Source: an uncultured Ruminococcus sp.
GTDB taxonomy: Bacteria; Bacillota; Clostridia; Oscillospirales; Acutalibacteraceae
Assembly: GCA_905234535.1 (NCBI GenBank)
Contig: CAJOII010000006.1
Coordinates: 1-43,321 of the forward strand
DNA length: 43,321 bases
Direction of reading: 5' to 3'
In this document: positions 31,885-41,412 of the stretch, piece by piece
Layout: each line of letters begins with the position of its first letter
How positions within the stretch are numbered: position 1 is the first letter of the stretch
The notes under the pieces: generated by a model
The model's input: the letters and a program-made list of their open reading frames with translations, nothing else
The model's database searches: none
Told to the model about the DNA's origin: nothing
Translations under genes and position numbers: made by a program

Positions 31885-34800
31885 CTTCTCCCTCCTCTCC
31901 CATAAGCTCTGCACAGATTTCCTGTTTCGATAATTTTTTGATCTCGCGGATGCCGTCGTCATCACGGTGGGTACATACCGCGTGATACGGACACCACGCA
32001 CAGGCGTCAAAGCCCGATCCGTATGCCGGCTGATCGTCGATCTCGCCCTCAAACAAAGAGGACGCCATCTCGCTGACCAGCTCGTCGACCTTTTTGAATG
32101 CCGCTCCCATCTCCTGGAGACTGAGCAGGCTCTCGGACTCTTCCCACCCGTCAGCGTTAACGGCGACGGGGATGAAGGTGCCCTCCCCCGTCTTGTCCAT
32201 CGCGTTAAGGATCTCTTTATCCTCGATCACGACGCCGCGCATCGTGTATTCTTTGAGCATTTCTTTTTGAAGCTGCTCGACGCTCTTCTTGCCCGAATCC
32301 CGCGCCGACGGCGTGACGGACGGCATATACAGTACGCCCGCGGGCGTGATGTTCTCGCCGTATTTCTCCCCGCCGTTCGCACAGATCGCGGAGAGATAGA
32401 TCAGCATCTGCAGATTCAGTCCGTATAAGATATCAGATAAGTTGAATTTTTTCTTGCCGGTCTTGTAGTCGATGATACGGATGTATTCTATTCCGTCTTT
32501 CTCATAGACATCCACGCGGTCAACGCTGCCGCGGATCCTGACCTTGGTGTTGTCTGTTAAGGTCAGACAGTAAGCCGGGATCTCGTCCCCGATGGAGAGC
32601 TCAAAGTCAGAGGGGCGAAACTCGCTCTGCGACAGCTCCTCGACGATCCGCGACACGAGGTCGGACGCTGTCTTGCGGATGCGGTAGTATAGATACAGGA
32701 ACCGCTTGTTTCTGCTCTCCTGTCCTCCGAGATGGGTCTGAAGATACCGATCAAGAAGGGAGGACACCTCCTGCTCCACCGTCTCACGGGTGATAGAAGA
32801 GAAGTCATCGTCCCGATGATCTCTGAAGAAGTTCTCCATCACATAGTGCATCAGGGTACCGTACTCCAAGGCGTCGATCGACGCTCTCCTGCGTTCCTTG
32901 ACCGAGAGGCCGTAGCGGCAGAAATATTCAAACCGACAGAGATAGAATTTGTCCACCTGAGACGAGGAGAGAAAGCGATTCTTCGAGAACAGTGCTCTCG
33001 AGAGCGACTTGTCGCGGATTCTCCTGCTCTGACGGTTTCGCGCGGATTCTACCGCCGAGAGGATCGGCGCGTAGGTCTCGCTCTCTTCAAAATAGCCTCG
33101 AAGCGCCTGGAGATCCTCGCTCTTCGAGTGATAGCGGTCAAATAGGTATTCAAAGGCGGCTTTCTCGGAGTAGCAGTGCTCGCTTACGGGAAGCGCCATG
33201 GTGTCGCTCTCCTCTATGAAGGGGAAGATCTCACAGAGCTCTGTTATGATCGACGAAGCGTTATTCTTCTCGCCCGAGGACGAGTACTGCGGGAAGGAGA
33301 CGAAGAGCTTCTTTGACCCCGCGGTCATCGCCCGATAGACATAGTATTTCTCGGTAGCGTACAGCTCTGTGACCGGGTCGGACATCGGAAGCTTCAGATC
33401 AATCAGCGCAACTCTCTCGCTGTCGATGAACACCCCCGCCTCGACCGGATTATGCGGGAACACACCTTCTACAGCCGAGAGGATGAAGACCGTCTTCTTC
33501 TCTGAAAGCAGCGCTCTGTCGGCAAGCGCCACATCCACCTGATCCACCCCGCGCGGGATAGAGGATATTTCTATATTCGAAAAATATATGTATAGAAGTT
33601 CTGAGAATTTCTTCGGCGTTATCCGATAGTCCCCGATCACCGCTACCATCTTGTCGAGGATCTCGCACATCACATTCCAGAGTCTGATCATTTCGTCGCT
33701 GAGATCCTCGCGCTGTTCCTCTTCAAAACGGTCGCATAAAAGGGAGATATTCTCTCTGACTTTTAAGGCGGAGAGCAGCTTCATCAGCGCGGTGGAAATC
33801 TGAAGCCCCGTAGTGTTTTTGATCTCATCAGAGAAGCGGGAGAGCTTCGAGATCACATCCGCGCGCATACCCTCAATCCTGTCGAGCAGCTCACGCTCGC
33901 GCTCGGAGAAACGGTCAGAGAAGCCCCGCGGGTTCTCCGTAAAGGGAGAGAAGAACCTACCTTTCGAGATGTCCCAGATGAAGAGATAGTTCTCAAACTC
34001 GGCGATATCAAGCTCAGAATACCCCGTAAGTCCCGTCTTAAGGAGAGCGAGCACATCCTCGCGCTCAAAGCCCTTGACGGTGATATCGAACGCCGAGAGG
34101 ATCAGCCTCACCAGCGCGAAGTTCTCAATCGCGTACGGCTTGTCGGAGAAATAGGAGATGTCATATTTTTCGAGCGCGGTCTCAAGGATCCCCGCGTAGT
34201 CGTCTTTGTTTCTAAGGATCACCGCGATATCCCTATAGCGATAGCCTTCCTCGATCAGGCGGCGGATATTCCTGCCGACAAAGTCGCATTCGTCATAGAT
34301 ATCCTTCGCGCGGTAGCGGGTCAGGAAATCTGTATTTTTCTTATAAGGAATTTTGTTGAATCGATATAGATTTGCTTCGAGATAGGAGAGCCCCTCTTCT
34401 TCAAAGCGCTGATTCTCAGAGAGCTTCACCTCTGATGCGAGCGCCACGCCATTCTCGTGGGCGATCCTTCTCAGGCGGCTCTTCGTTCGTCTGACGACGG
34501 TAAACACATCGGTAATGTTCTCTTCAGCGGGATCCTCACACAGCGAGACATACATCTCTCTGCTCTGTGTCATCAAAGCACGGATCGCCTCATACTCCTG
34601 CGCCGTGAAACCGTAGAAAGAATCGACCGCGATAGTATATTCCTCAAAGAGGCGCTCATCCGTGATGATCCCGGTCGCCTTTGAAAGAGAGTCGAGCGGA
34701 TCCATATAGCTCTTCTCCATCAGCGCGTTATATGCGTCATAAACGATCGCGGTCTCACAGAGCTTCTTCTTCAGCGTCTCGTTCTCACAAGCAGCGGCGG

Positions 34801-35218
34801 TATCAAGCAGCATATCGGAGGTGATATTACACTTCTTGTACTCCTCCACGGCGGAGAGCATCAGATAGGAGAGATCCGCGCTTGACGCGCGTTTTGAGAA
34901 CAGATCGAGCGAATCTTTGACCTCTTCGAGCGCTAAGGACATCACGACATAGCGAATGCCGTCATCGGCAAAATTCAAGAAACAGTGGCCGGTCCTCTCA
35001 AAGACATAGTCGCAAAGGCGCGAGAACCCGAGCACCGATATCTTCTGCGAGAGCTTCGGCCCGAGCAGCTTCAAAAACGCCGACTCGGTCTCAAACGATG
35101 CCTGATCGGGCACGATGAAGAGGAGCTTCTCCTCCCCTGCCTTGGCGAGAGATGCGATGTATTTTTTCAGATATTCACTTTTTCCCGTGCCGGATCGGCC
35201 TGTGATGAAATGGAGCAT
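31856..35218 (-). CDS. addB: ATP-dependent helicase/nuclease subunit B
   Basis: 1120 residues, the partner of AddA. The P-loop GRSGTGKS is at 7-14. The C-terminal nuclease domain has DYKTG near 914-918 and the four cysteines of the 4Fe-4S clasp: one near 760 (in FYLCRFEYFC, where two Cys occur) and CAWCPYHAVC near 1070-1080. The start ATG 35218 (AGAGG upstream) gives the usual MLHFITG N-terminus; the longer frame is not used. The length matches (about 1150). addB-addA is the normal Firmicutes order. Confidence 0.95.
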   Translation of the reverse strand: MLHFITGRSGTGKSEYLKKYIASLAKAGEEKLLFIVPDQASFETESAFLKLLGPKLSQKISVLGFSRLCDYVFERTGHCFLNFADDGIRYVVMSLALEEVKDSLDLFSKRASSADLSYLMLSAVEEYKKCNITSDMLLDTAAACENETLKKKLCETAIVYDAYNALMEKSYMDPLDSLSKATGIITDERLFEEYTIAVDSFYGFTAQEYEAIRALMTQSREMYVSLCEDPAEENITDVFTVVRRTKSRLRRIAHENGVALASEVKLSENQRFEEEGLSYLEANLYRFNKIPYKKNTDFLTRYRAKDIYDECDFVGRNIRRLIEEGYRYRDIAVILRNKDDYAGILETALEKYDISYFSDKPYAIENFALVRLILSAFDITVKGFEREDVLALLKTGLTGYSELDIAEFENYLFIWDISKGRFFSPFTENPRGFSDRFSERERELLDRIEGMRADVISKLSRFSDEIKNTTGLQISTALMKLLSALKVRENISLLCDRFEEEQREDLSDEMIRLWNVMCEILDKMVAVIGDYRITPKKFSELLYIYFSNIEISSIPRGVDQVDVALADRALLSEKKTVFILSAVEGVFPHNPVEAGVFIDSERVALIDLKLPMSDPVTELYATEKYYVYRAMTAGSKKLFVSFPQYSSSGEKNNASSIITELCEIFPFIEESDTMALPVSEHCYSEKAAFEYLFDRYHSKSEDLQALRGYFEESETYAPILSAVESARNRQSRRIRDKSLSRALFSKNRFLSSSQVDKFYLCRFEYFCRYGLSVKERRRASIDALEYGTLMHYVMENFFRDHRDDDFSSITRETVEQEVSSLLDRYLQTHLGGQESRNKRFLYLYYRIRKTASDLVSRIVEELSQSEFRPSDFELSIGDEIPAYCLTLTDNTKVRIRGSVDRVDVYEKDGIEYIRIIDYKTGKKKFNLSDILYGLNLQMLIYLSAICANGGEKYGENITPAGVLYMPSVTPSARDSGKKSVEQLQKEMLKEYTMRGVVIEDKEILNAMDKTGEGTFIPVAVNADGWEESESLLSLQEMGAAFKKVDELVSEMASSLFEGEIDDQPAYGSGFDACAWCPYHAVCTHRDDDGIREIKKLSKQEICAELMGEEGEDETVDTASD

Positions 35219-35249
35219 ATGGTATCCTCTGTTCATTTTTCTATCATCT

Positions 35250-35258
35250 ATTATATCA
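35250..35258 (-). promoter_or_regulatory. Extended -10 promoter of addBA
   Basis: TGATATAAT on the minus strand gives a TG-N extended -10, with only a weak -35 about 17 bases upstream. It lies about 30 bases before ATG 35218 in the 65-base gap after spoIIR. Confidence 0.6.
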
Positions 35259-35283
35259 TTTTTACAGTACAATAAACCGTACT

Positions 35284-35874
35284 TTATCGAAAGAGAGCGC
35301 AGATGCTCTCATAGTACTCAACGATCTTGAACCGAAACACGAGATCATCCGAGGTGACGACCTCATATTCTCCCTCGCTCAGGTCATCCTTCATCTTCGA
35401 TCTTGTCGCGGCGCCGACACAGAGGGTCGGGTACATCACACACCAGAAGTTCTGACCCCTTCCCTCTCCGATCGTCAGCTGTAAGGCGTCATAGTATCCC
35501 GCAGGCATAGTGAAGTTATCGTAGTACCGCGTGTTGAAGTAGAGATTCCGGATATCCGCTTTGACGGGGTAGTCCGCGCGGGAGCGCCGAACGGCGGAGG
35601 ACGCGGCCTTGAGAATCTTGTCTCGGTTCTCCTCGGTAATCCTGACCGCGTCTTCTTTTGAGTTGATTCCGCGGTATAAGGGCGAGATCTCTTTTAATAC
35701 CGCGTCGCGCACAGAGAGCTTCATGCTCTGATCGGCGGCGGAGTCGGAATTCGGGATGATATGGATGCGGAAAACATCCTTGTATAATTCTTCACAAGAA
35801 TTTTGAAACGGTATCATCATAAAGAGGATGCTCAGCGCGAGCGACGCCGTCAGGATGCGGAAGAACTGCTTCAT
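35284..35874 (-). CDS. spoIIR: Stage II sporulation protein R
   Basis: 196 residues. SpoIIR is the forespore signal that activates the SpoIIGA protease and so sigma-E in the mother cell. It has an N-terminal hydrophobic anchor (about 6-24), then the family motif FRIHIIPNSDSAADQSMKLSVRDAV split near 35-60. PAGYYDALQLTIGEGRGQNFWCVMYPTLCV appears as consecutive blocks near 123-152. The length is typical. It stands 54 bases after ispE; that gap carries a possible forespore promoter and an inverted repeat reaching the ribosome site. Confidence 0.94.
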   Translation of the reverse strand: MKQFFRILTASLALSILFMMIPFQNSCEELYKDVFRIHIIPNSDSAADQSMKLSVRDAVLKEISPLYRGINSKEDAVRITEENRDKILKAASSAVRRSRADYPVKADIRNLYFNTRYYDNFTMPAGYYDALQLTIGEGRGQNFWCVMYPTLCVGAATRSKMKDDLSEGEYEVVTSDDLVFRFKIVEYYESICALFR

Positions 35875-35881
35875 AAAAAGA

Positions 35882-35920
35882 TTACCTGCCTTTCATTTCA
35901 TTCGGATTGTGGGCAGGTAA
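35882..35920 (-). promoter_or_regulatory. Inverted repeat overlapping the spoIIR ribosome-binding site
   Basis: TTACCTGCC (minus-strand 5' arm, 35912-35920) pairs with GGCAGGTAA (35882-35890), leaving a 21-base loop. The 3' arm contains the AGG of the spoIIR Shine-Dalgarno site. A forespore-like promoter (GAATA at 35930-35934, 15 bases, GCCCACAAT at 35906-35914) would start the transcript after the 5' arm. The promoter match is imperfect. Confidence 0.5.
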
Positions 35921-35928
35921 ACGGCTCT

Positions 35929-36810
35929 TTATTCAATTAATGCGCCGTTTTTGATCGGTTCGCATAAAAATACTTTGTCAAAATCCTTTTTGAGCTCCTC
36001 GACGCAGAGCTTCGCCTTCTTCTCGTTTAAGAAGATGCCGAACACAGCGGAGCCCGAGCCGGACATCGAAGCGCCGATCGCGGATAAACTCATCATACGC
36101 TTCTTGATATCATTAATCAAAGGCAGCGACAGCACCTGTTCAAACTCGTTGTAAAGACATGAGGAGAGCCCTCTGATATCACGGCTGTACAGACGGCGGA
36201 TCAGCTCATCCGTGTAGAGAAAACTCTTGTACGGTCTGCTGTCGCAGGCGTCATACGCCTCTTTGGTAGAAACAGATATCTCCGGCTTGCAGATGACGAT
36301 GAAGCACTTCTGCATCGGGCAGAGCTTCTTCAAAGTCGTGCCGATACCGGTCGCGTGCATCGTACCGCCCAAAAGGCAGAACGGCACATCGGAGCCGACT
36401 TTCGCGCAGATATCCGCCATCTCTTTCATGCTGAGATGGGTCTTGTATAAGTAGTTGAGCCCCAGCACGGTCCCTGCGCCGTCGGCGGAGCCGCCCGCAA
36501 GACCGGCCCCGGCGGGGATGAGCTTCTCGATCTCGATCTTCAGCGGATGCGGTCTGACGCCGGTATGCTGATAGAACGCCCGCGCCGCCTTACAGACGAT
36601 GTTCGAGTCATCGAGCGGGATATCGTAACCCTCGCAGGAGGGGATGACCGTATCGCCGCTGATCTCCTCATCGACGGTAAGCGTCAGCGTATCATAGAGA
36701 GAGACCGCCTGCATCACCATCGAAACATCGTGATAGCCGTCGGGGCGTTTGGAGACGATATCGAGGGTGAGGTTGATTTTTGCGGGAGCTTTGACCTTGA
36801 CCAGTGCCAT
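35929..36810 (-). CDS. ispE: 4-diphosphocytidyl-2-C-methyl-D-erythritol kinase
   Basis: 293 residues. IspE phosphorylates CDP-methylerythritol in the non-mevalonate isoprenoid pathway. The GHMP kinase pattern is clear: KAPAKINLTLDI near 7-18, the ATP loop PAGAGLAGGSADGAG near 95-109, and the late motif GASMSGSGSAVFGI near 248-261. AAGGAAC precedes ATG 36810. It follows the aminotransferase by one base, and ispE next to spoIIR is a familiar clostridial pairing. Confidence 0.95.
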   Translation of the reverse strand: MALVKVKAPAKINLTLDIVSKRPDGYHDVSMVMQAVSLYDTLTLTVDEEISGDTVIPSCEGYDIPLDDSNIVCKAARAFYQHTGVRPHPLKIEIEKLIPAGAGLAGGSADGAGTVLGLNYLYKTHLSMKEMADICAKVGSDVPFCLLGGTMHATGIGTTLKKLCPMQKCFIVICKPEISVSTKEAYDACDSRPYKSFLYTDELIRRLYSRDIRGLSSCLYNEFEQVLSLPLINDIKKRMMSLSAIGASMSGSGSAVFGIFLNEKKAKLCVEELKKDFDKVFLCEPIKNGALIE

Positions 36811-36811
36811 A

Positions 36812-37978
36812 TTACAGTTCCTTTATAAATTCTTCGATCAGTCTGAGCGCTTGCTTGAGATGCTTGAGAGAGTACGAGTACGACAGCCGCACATACCCTT
36901 CACCGCTCTCGCCGAACGCGGAGCCCGGCACCAGCGCCACATGCTTTGACCTGAGCAGGCGGGTACAAAAGTCTTCACTCGAAAGTCCCGTGGACTTGAT
37001 ACACGGAAACGCGTAGAACGCGCCCTCCGGGGTGAAGGTGGAGAGTCCCATCGCGTTGAGCGAATCGACGACCAGCCGTCTTCTCATATCATACTCCGAG
37101 CGCATATGCTCGATATCCCCGTCGCCGTTTCTGAGCGCTTCGATCGCCGCGTACTGGGCGGTGGTCGGCGCGGACATGATGCAGAACTGGTGGAGCTTGG
37201 TCATCATCGCGATGATCTCCTTCGGGCCTAAGGCGTAGCCGAGCCGCCAGCCGGTCATCGCGTACGCCTTGGAGAAGCCGTTGATCACCACGGTCCGCTC
37301 CTTCATTCCGTCTACGGAAGCGATGGAGATGTGCATTTTCCCGCAGTAGGTAAGCTCCGAGTAGATCTCATCGGAGAGCACCATCAGATCGTGCTTTTTG
37401 ACAAGCTCGGCGACCGCCTCAAGATCTTCCCTCTCCATGATCGCGCCGGTGGGATTGTTCGGATACGGCAGGATCAAGAGCTTCGTCCGCTCGGTGATAT
37501 GCTCCTCGATCTGAGCGGCGGTCAGGCGAAAGTTGTCCTGTGCCTTCGTCTCGATGATCACGGGGGTCGCTCCCGCCATCACGGTCAGCGGTTCATAACA
37601 CACAAACGACGGCTGCGGGATCAGCACCTCATCGCCATGGGCGGCAAGACACCGTATGGCGATATCGATCGCTTCACTCCCGCCTACTGTGACGACGACA
37701 TCCTCATAGGGGTTATATGTAATGTTATATTTTCTTTCATAGAATTTTGCGATCTCCTCACAGAGCTCCTTGAAGCCGCGGTTGGGCGTATACCATGTTC
37801 TGCCGAGCTCCAGAGAGCGGATACCCGCCTGACGAACATGCCAAGGAGTCTTGAAGTCCGGCTCTCCGACAGAGAGAGAGATCACATTATCCATCTCGTT
37901 GACGATGTCAAAAAACCGTCTGATCCCGGAGGGCTTAACAGATTTGATCGAATCAGCCAGCTTCTCTGAATAATCCAT
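36812..37978 (-). CDS. Pyridoxal-phosphate aminotransferase, class I (aspartate/PatA-like)
   Basis: 388 residues. The fold-type I motifs are PYPNNPTGAI near 165-174, SDEIYSELTY near 200-209 and the cofactor lysine about 235 in NGFSKAYAMTGWRLGYA. C-terminal VALVPGSAFGESGEGYVRLSYS near 342-363 carries the arginine for the substrate carboxylate. The exact substrate (aspartate, aromatic or other) cannot be read. The ATG overlaps the lrp stop (TGATG), and this pairing of aminotransferase with an Lrp-type regulator is common. IspE follows by one base. Confidence 0.92.
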   Translation of the reverse strand: MDYSEKLADSIKSVKPSGIRRFFDIVNEMDNVISLSVGEPDFKTPWHVRQAGIRSLELGRTWYTPNRGFKELCEEIAKFYERKYNITYNPYEDVVVTVGGSEAIDIAIRCLAAHGDEVLIPQPSFVCYEPLTVMAGATPVIIETKAQDNFRLTAAQIEEHITERTKLLILPYPNNPTGAIMEREDLEAVAELVKKHDLMVLSDEIYSELTYCGKMHISIASVDGMKERTVVINGFSKAYAMTGWRLGYALGPKEIIAMMTKLHQFCIMSAPTTAQYAAIEALRNGDGDIEHMRSEYDMRRRLVVDSLNAMGLSTFTPEGAFYAFPCIKSTGLSSEDFCTRLLRSKHVALVPGSAFGESGEGYVRLSYSYSLKHLKQALRLIEEFIKEL

Positions 37979-38460
37979 CAGATGACCATTTCCCTTCTGT
38001 CTTTTTCGCCGTCGATATCGACCAGCGCCACACCGTTGTCCTTATACTTCTTGAGCATGAAGTGGGTCGCTGTCGCTAAGATTCCTTCCAAGGCGGAGAG
38101 CTTCTTTGCAACAAAAGCGGAGATATCCTGGATCGTCTCGCCCTTGACGGAGAGCAGGAGATCGTAGGAGCCTGCCATCAGATAGACAGATTCGACCTCG
38201 TCAAAGGTCATAATCCGCTCGGCGATCTCGTCGAAGCCCTTCTGCTGCTGGGGAGCCACCTTGAGCTCGATCAGCGCGATCACACCCGAGTGAGGGACCT
38301 CGTCCCAGTTGACGATCGCGCGGTAGCCGCGGATTACGCCGGTGTCCTCATATTCTTTGATCTGGGCGGCGATGTAGTCCTCGGGCTCACAGAGCATCGA
38401 AGAAAGCTCCGCAACGGAAAAGGAAGAATTCTCGCTTAATAACTTTAATAACTTGTCCAT
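37978..38460 (-). CDS. Lrp/AsnC-family transcriptional regulator
   Basis: 160 residues with GGAG eight bases before ATG 38460. An N-terminal winged helix-turn-helix (about 1-50, with SVAELSSMLCEPEDYIAAQIKEYE near 15-38), then the RAM effector domain (about 68-145). It contains ALIELKVAPQQQKGFDEIA and the family turn near VYLMAGSYDLLLSVKG. It probably controls the downstream aminotransferase in response to an amino acid. It is coupled to that gene. Confidence 0.92.
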   Translation of the reverse strand: MDKLLKLLSENSSFSVAELSSMLCEPEDYIAAQIKEYEDTGVIRGYRAIVNWDEVPHSGVIALIELKVAPQQQKGFDEIAERIMTFDEVESVYLMAGSYDLLLSVKGETIQDISAFVAKKLSALEGILATATHFMLKKYKDNGVALVDIDGEKDRREMVI

Positions 38461-38487
38461 ATAAATATCTCCAATACAAATATTTTA

Positions 38488-38967
38488 TTATGTCATCTGC
38501 AAGTCGGCGACTCTCTCTAAATTCAGCGATTCAACGCATATCGCCGCCGCGATGCAGAACAGTTCCCGGTTGGTATCAAAAATCGTCAGCTCGCTGTAGT
38601 TTTTTGAGAAGTGCTTATACACCGTACAGATCACGGTAGAATCGGCGTCTAAGATATCATAAGATCCGCCTAAGACATCTCCCCTGATCCTCCAGCTGAT
38701 GCCGGAGAAGCGAACGCGGACCTCTCCCGCGCGAACGGTAAAGAACAGCTTGATGTTCTCTGAGGCGTAGCTGACAGAATACGCCCTGACCACCGGCAGG
38801 CGCATATCGCGTATCTTCGCCGCGGTATAGCCCTCGGACATGATCTTCATCAGTTCTCCCGAAGCGGTCATCCTGCCCGTCACATTGTAGAGCGGGTTCT
38901 CAAATTCGTCATCGATCAGATATCTTGCGTGCTCATCAGAGGTATCGCGTCTGATAAAAACTTTCAT
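38488..38967 (-). CDS. LURP-one-related / tubby-like domain protein
   Basis: 159 residues. The beta-rich sequence fits the LOR (LURP-one related, DUF567) fold: an opening strand MKVFIRRDTSDEHARYLID, a middle with VVRAYSVSYASENIKLFF, and a closing region VLGGSYDILDADSTVICTVY plus the last helix ICVESLNLERV. The cellular role of bacterial members is unknown. Three possible starts lie within 12 bases; ATG 38967 is best spaced from GGTGGTG. It is separate from lrp by 27 bases and may belong to the same operon. Confidence 0.78.
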   Translation of the reverse strand: MKVFIRRDTSDEHARYLIDDEFENPLYNVTGRMTASGELMKIMSEGYTAAKIRDMRLPVVRAYSVSYASENIKLFFTVRAGEVRVRFSGISWRIRGDVLGGSYDILDADSTVICTVYKHFSKNYSELTIFDTNRELFCIAAAICVESLNLERVADLQMT

Positions 38968-39022
38968 CGTCATCACCACCGCTATTATTCACTCAAAACG
39001 AACCGTTTATTCCCATCTGCCG

Positions 39023-40492
39023 CTACAACAGCGTGCGGCGCAGGCGTTTCTTGAAGATATAGAAGCTCTTGTGATCCTCCGGCTCAAACTTCACAAGAAA
39101 ACAGCTGATATATCCGATGATCATCCAGAAGAACACCACCGTGAAGGTTATGTCGTATAGCAGCGCCTTCTCAAAGAACGCGTACACCAGATACGCGAGA
39201 ACAAACGAGTACATCGGCGGCAGGATGCTCTCGGTCAGGTTCTCCTCTTTGAACACAAAGGGCGTAATGTGCTTTAAGAATCTCAGGCCGAACACCGAGA
39301 ACGCCAAGAATCCCATCATGCCGGAACAGACGAGGATCGTCGCATAGCCGTTGTGAAAATCGGTGACAAATCCCGCGAGCAGCTCTCCGTAGAGATCGGA
39401 GAACTCGACCCCGTTCTCGAACTTTCGCTCACCGTAGGTATAGATATTTCCCTTGCCGATACCGAAGATCGGAAAGTCCGCGAACATCTTCGCCGCCTGC
39501 TTCCACAGTCTGAACCTGCCGGAGTCGACATTCTTGTTGATGTGAGAGAAGGTGATGCGGTTGGTCGCGGAGAGAACATCCTCCTCCAAGAGCTCCTCTT
39601 CTTCCTTGTTCACGGTCTCGGAGATCATATCGGCGGCGGACATCACCTCGGAGAAGCCCTTCTGAAACACCAGTCTCACAAAGTACACCGAGCCGATGAT
39701 GAACGCGCCCACCAGCACACAGGCGATACCCTTGGTCACGATCTGCTTGACCGTGAAGCTGCGCTCCGCGCCGAACATCTTGTAGGTGACGAAAAACACC
39801 ACATACGCAAGGATCAGCACCAGCGCCGCGTTGGAATCACACAGCAAAAGGCAGATCAGGTTGACGGCAAGACACGAGCCGATCCAGATCCTGCTGACCC
39901 TCTCCTTGCCCGATATCGCGATGAAGTCCTTCTTTGTCAGCATATGACAGCAGAACACCGCGACCGCGCTGACGAAGCCGAGAATGTTGGGATTGGTATA
40001 AAAACCCGTGAAGCGGTTCTCATAGATAATCAGCTTGACCCACAGCACCTCGAAGTTGATCCCCGCCATCAAAAAAGAGATCCCGATGATGCCGACGACC
40101 GTCGTAAAGTACACGATGAACCGGCATACGGAATAGAGCTCTCTGCGAAAGTTCAGGTGCTTCTCGGTATGTACGGAGTAGAAGATGAAGAAGCATATCG
40201 CAAAGTGAAACTCGATCACCATATTGTAGATAAAATTATCTTTGATATGGATCACCGCCGTAACGGTCGTAAACAGCAAAAAGATCAAGAGCCATACGGC
40301 GTATCGGGTCTTCAGGATCGTGTGCTTCTTGTATTCGTTATAAAAGAGCAGACCAATCCCCCATAAGAACAGCAAAATCAGCAAGCCGTACGCGGCTATC
40401 TGAACAAAGGATACATTGCATAGAAACAAACAGACGATATAGCTTCTGCGAAACAAGGATGTGTCCCGCAGAACAGCCTTGACTCTGTCCAT
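39023..40492 (-). CDS. O-antigen ligase/polymerase-like membrane protein
   Basis: 489 residues, about eleven transmembrane helices. The family pattern for the O-antigen ligase/Wzy superfamily is present: long outside loop (about 290-375) with FPIFGIGKGNIYTYG near 345-359 and FHNGYATILVCSGMMGFLAF near 382-401. The histidine in DFHNGYAT is the typical catalytic-loop position. It probably polymerises or transfers an exopolysaccharide or teichoic-like sugar chain. It follows the sugar transferase by 12 bases, so the two likely form a polysaccharide operon. A Gram-positive host would use it for capsule rather than LPS. Confidence 0.85.
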   Translation of the reverse strand: MDRVKAVLRDTSLFRRSYIVCLFLCNVSFVQIAAYGLLILLFLWGIGLLFYNEYKKHTILKTRYAVWLLIFLLFTTVTAVIHIKDNFIYNMVIEFHFAICFFIFYSVHTEKHLNFRRELYSVCRFIVYFTTVVGIIGISFLMAGINFEVLWVKLIIYENRFTGFYTNPNILGFVSAVAVFCCHMLTKKDFIAISGKERVSRIWIGSCLAVNLICLLLCDSNAALVLILAYVVFFVTYKMFGAERSFTVKQIVTKGIACVLVGAFIIGSVYFVRLVFQKGFSEVMSAADMISETVNKEEEELLEEDVLSATNRITFSHINKNVDSGRFRLWKQAAKMFADFPIFGIGKGNIYTYGERKFENGVEFSDLYGELLAGFVTDFHNGYATILVCSGMMGFLAFSVFGLRFLKHITPFVFKEENLTESILPPMYSFVLAYLVYAFFEKALLYDITFTVVFFWMIIGYISCFLVKFEPEDHKSFYIFKKRLRRTLL

Positions 40493-40504
40493 CAGTACAC
40501 CTTC

Positions 40505-41200
40505 TCAAGAAATAACATGTTTGATCGTTGAGAGCATCAGATGCAGATCTCTGCGAAAACCGAAGCGGTTGATATATTGGAGATTATACTCCATCTTCTG
40601 CGGGAGGATCTGCTCATCATAGATGCGGTCCACCTCGTCGGGATCGGTAACATTCCCGATGAGCTTATCCTCATCCTTGAACATAATCGACGCGAGCGAG
40701 GTGATCCCCGCGGGCATCAGCAGGGTGGCGTACATCTCGGGCGTATATCGGTCGACAAATTTGACGACCTCGGGGCGTGTGCCGACAAAGCTCATCTTCC
40801 CCGACAGCACATGGAACACCTGCGGCAGCTCGTCTAAGCGGAATTTCCTCAGTACCGCGCCGACCTTGGTGACGCGCGAATCGTTCCCCGAGGTAATCAG
40901 CGAGCCCGCTTTGTCGGCGCCGACCACCATGGTGCGAAACTTCAGTATGTTAAATGTTCTTCCGTACTGTGTCACTCTCTCCTGCCGGTAGAAAACCGGA
41001 CCCTTGGAGGTACATTTGATCACCGCGCTGATCACCGCGATCGGCAGGAGCAGAAGGATGATCAGCACCAAGGAGAGGACGATATCCATCGCTCTCTTGA
41101 GTCTGAGGCTGCCGCGCTTGCTCTTAAGAATATCGTAATACGGTCTCACCGCGTCAGTTCTCAGCGCCTTCGGAAGCTTATGGAAAGGCAAAAGTATCAT
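40505..41200 (-). CDS. Initiating sugar phosphotransferase (WcaJ/PglC type)
   Basis: 231 residues, starting at ATG 41200 behind GGGGG. This family moves a sugar-1-phosphate from a nucleotide sugar to undecaprenyl phosphate, the first step of exopolysaccharide or glycan assembly. A single membrane-dipping helix (about 40-62) precedes GPVFYRQERVTQYGRTFNILKFRTM split near 64-90, then DELPQVFHVLSGKMSFVGTRP near 122-142, all typical of the bacterial sugar transferase domain. Lacking the large polytopic region of WbaP/WcaJ, it is the monotopic kind. Pairs with the downstream ligase-like gene. Confidence 0.92.
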   Translation of the reverse strand: MILLPFHKLPKALRTDAVRPYYDILKSKRGSLRLKRAMDIVLSLVLIILLLLPIAVISAVIKCTSKGPVFYRQERVTQYGRTFNILKFRTMVVGADKAGSLITSGNDSRVTKVGAVLRKFRLDELPQVFHVLSGKMSFVGTRPEVVKFVDRYTPEMYATLLMPAGITSLASIMFKDEDKLIGNVTDPDEVDRIYDEQILPQKMEYNLQYINRFGFRRDLHLMLSTIKHVIS

Positions 41201-41352
41201 TGGTTTCCCCCAAAAAAGAATCATCGATCATAAGACATATATAGTCATAGTATATTATACAACAAGATGGCATATTTTTCAATATCCCGCAGAAAAATAT
41301 CACCATACAAATCATTCGGTCGAAAAGTTCTCGAATATTTCACGACAATGTA

Positions 41353-41381
41353 TTGACTAATGAATCAAGGAATAGTAAAAT
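41353..41381 (+). promoter_or_regulatory. Sigma-A promoter of the DUF1292 gene
   Basis: TTGACT (41353-41358) and TAAAAT (41376-41381) are 17 bases apart, about 30 bases before ATG 41413. The 188-base divergent gap to the sugar transferase is AT-rich and shows nothing else clear. Confidence 0.8.
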
Positions 41382-41412
41382 TAAAGTGAAAAAAGCAGTG
41401 AGGTAAAGAGCT

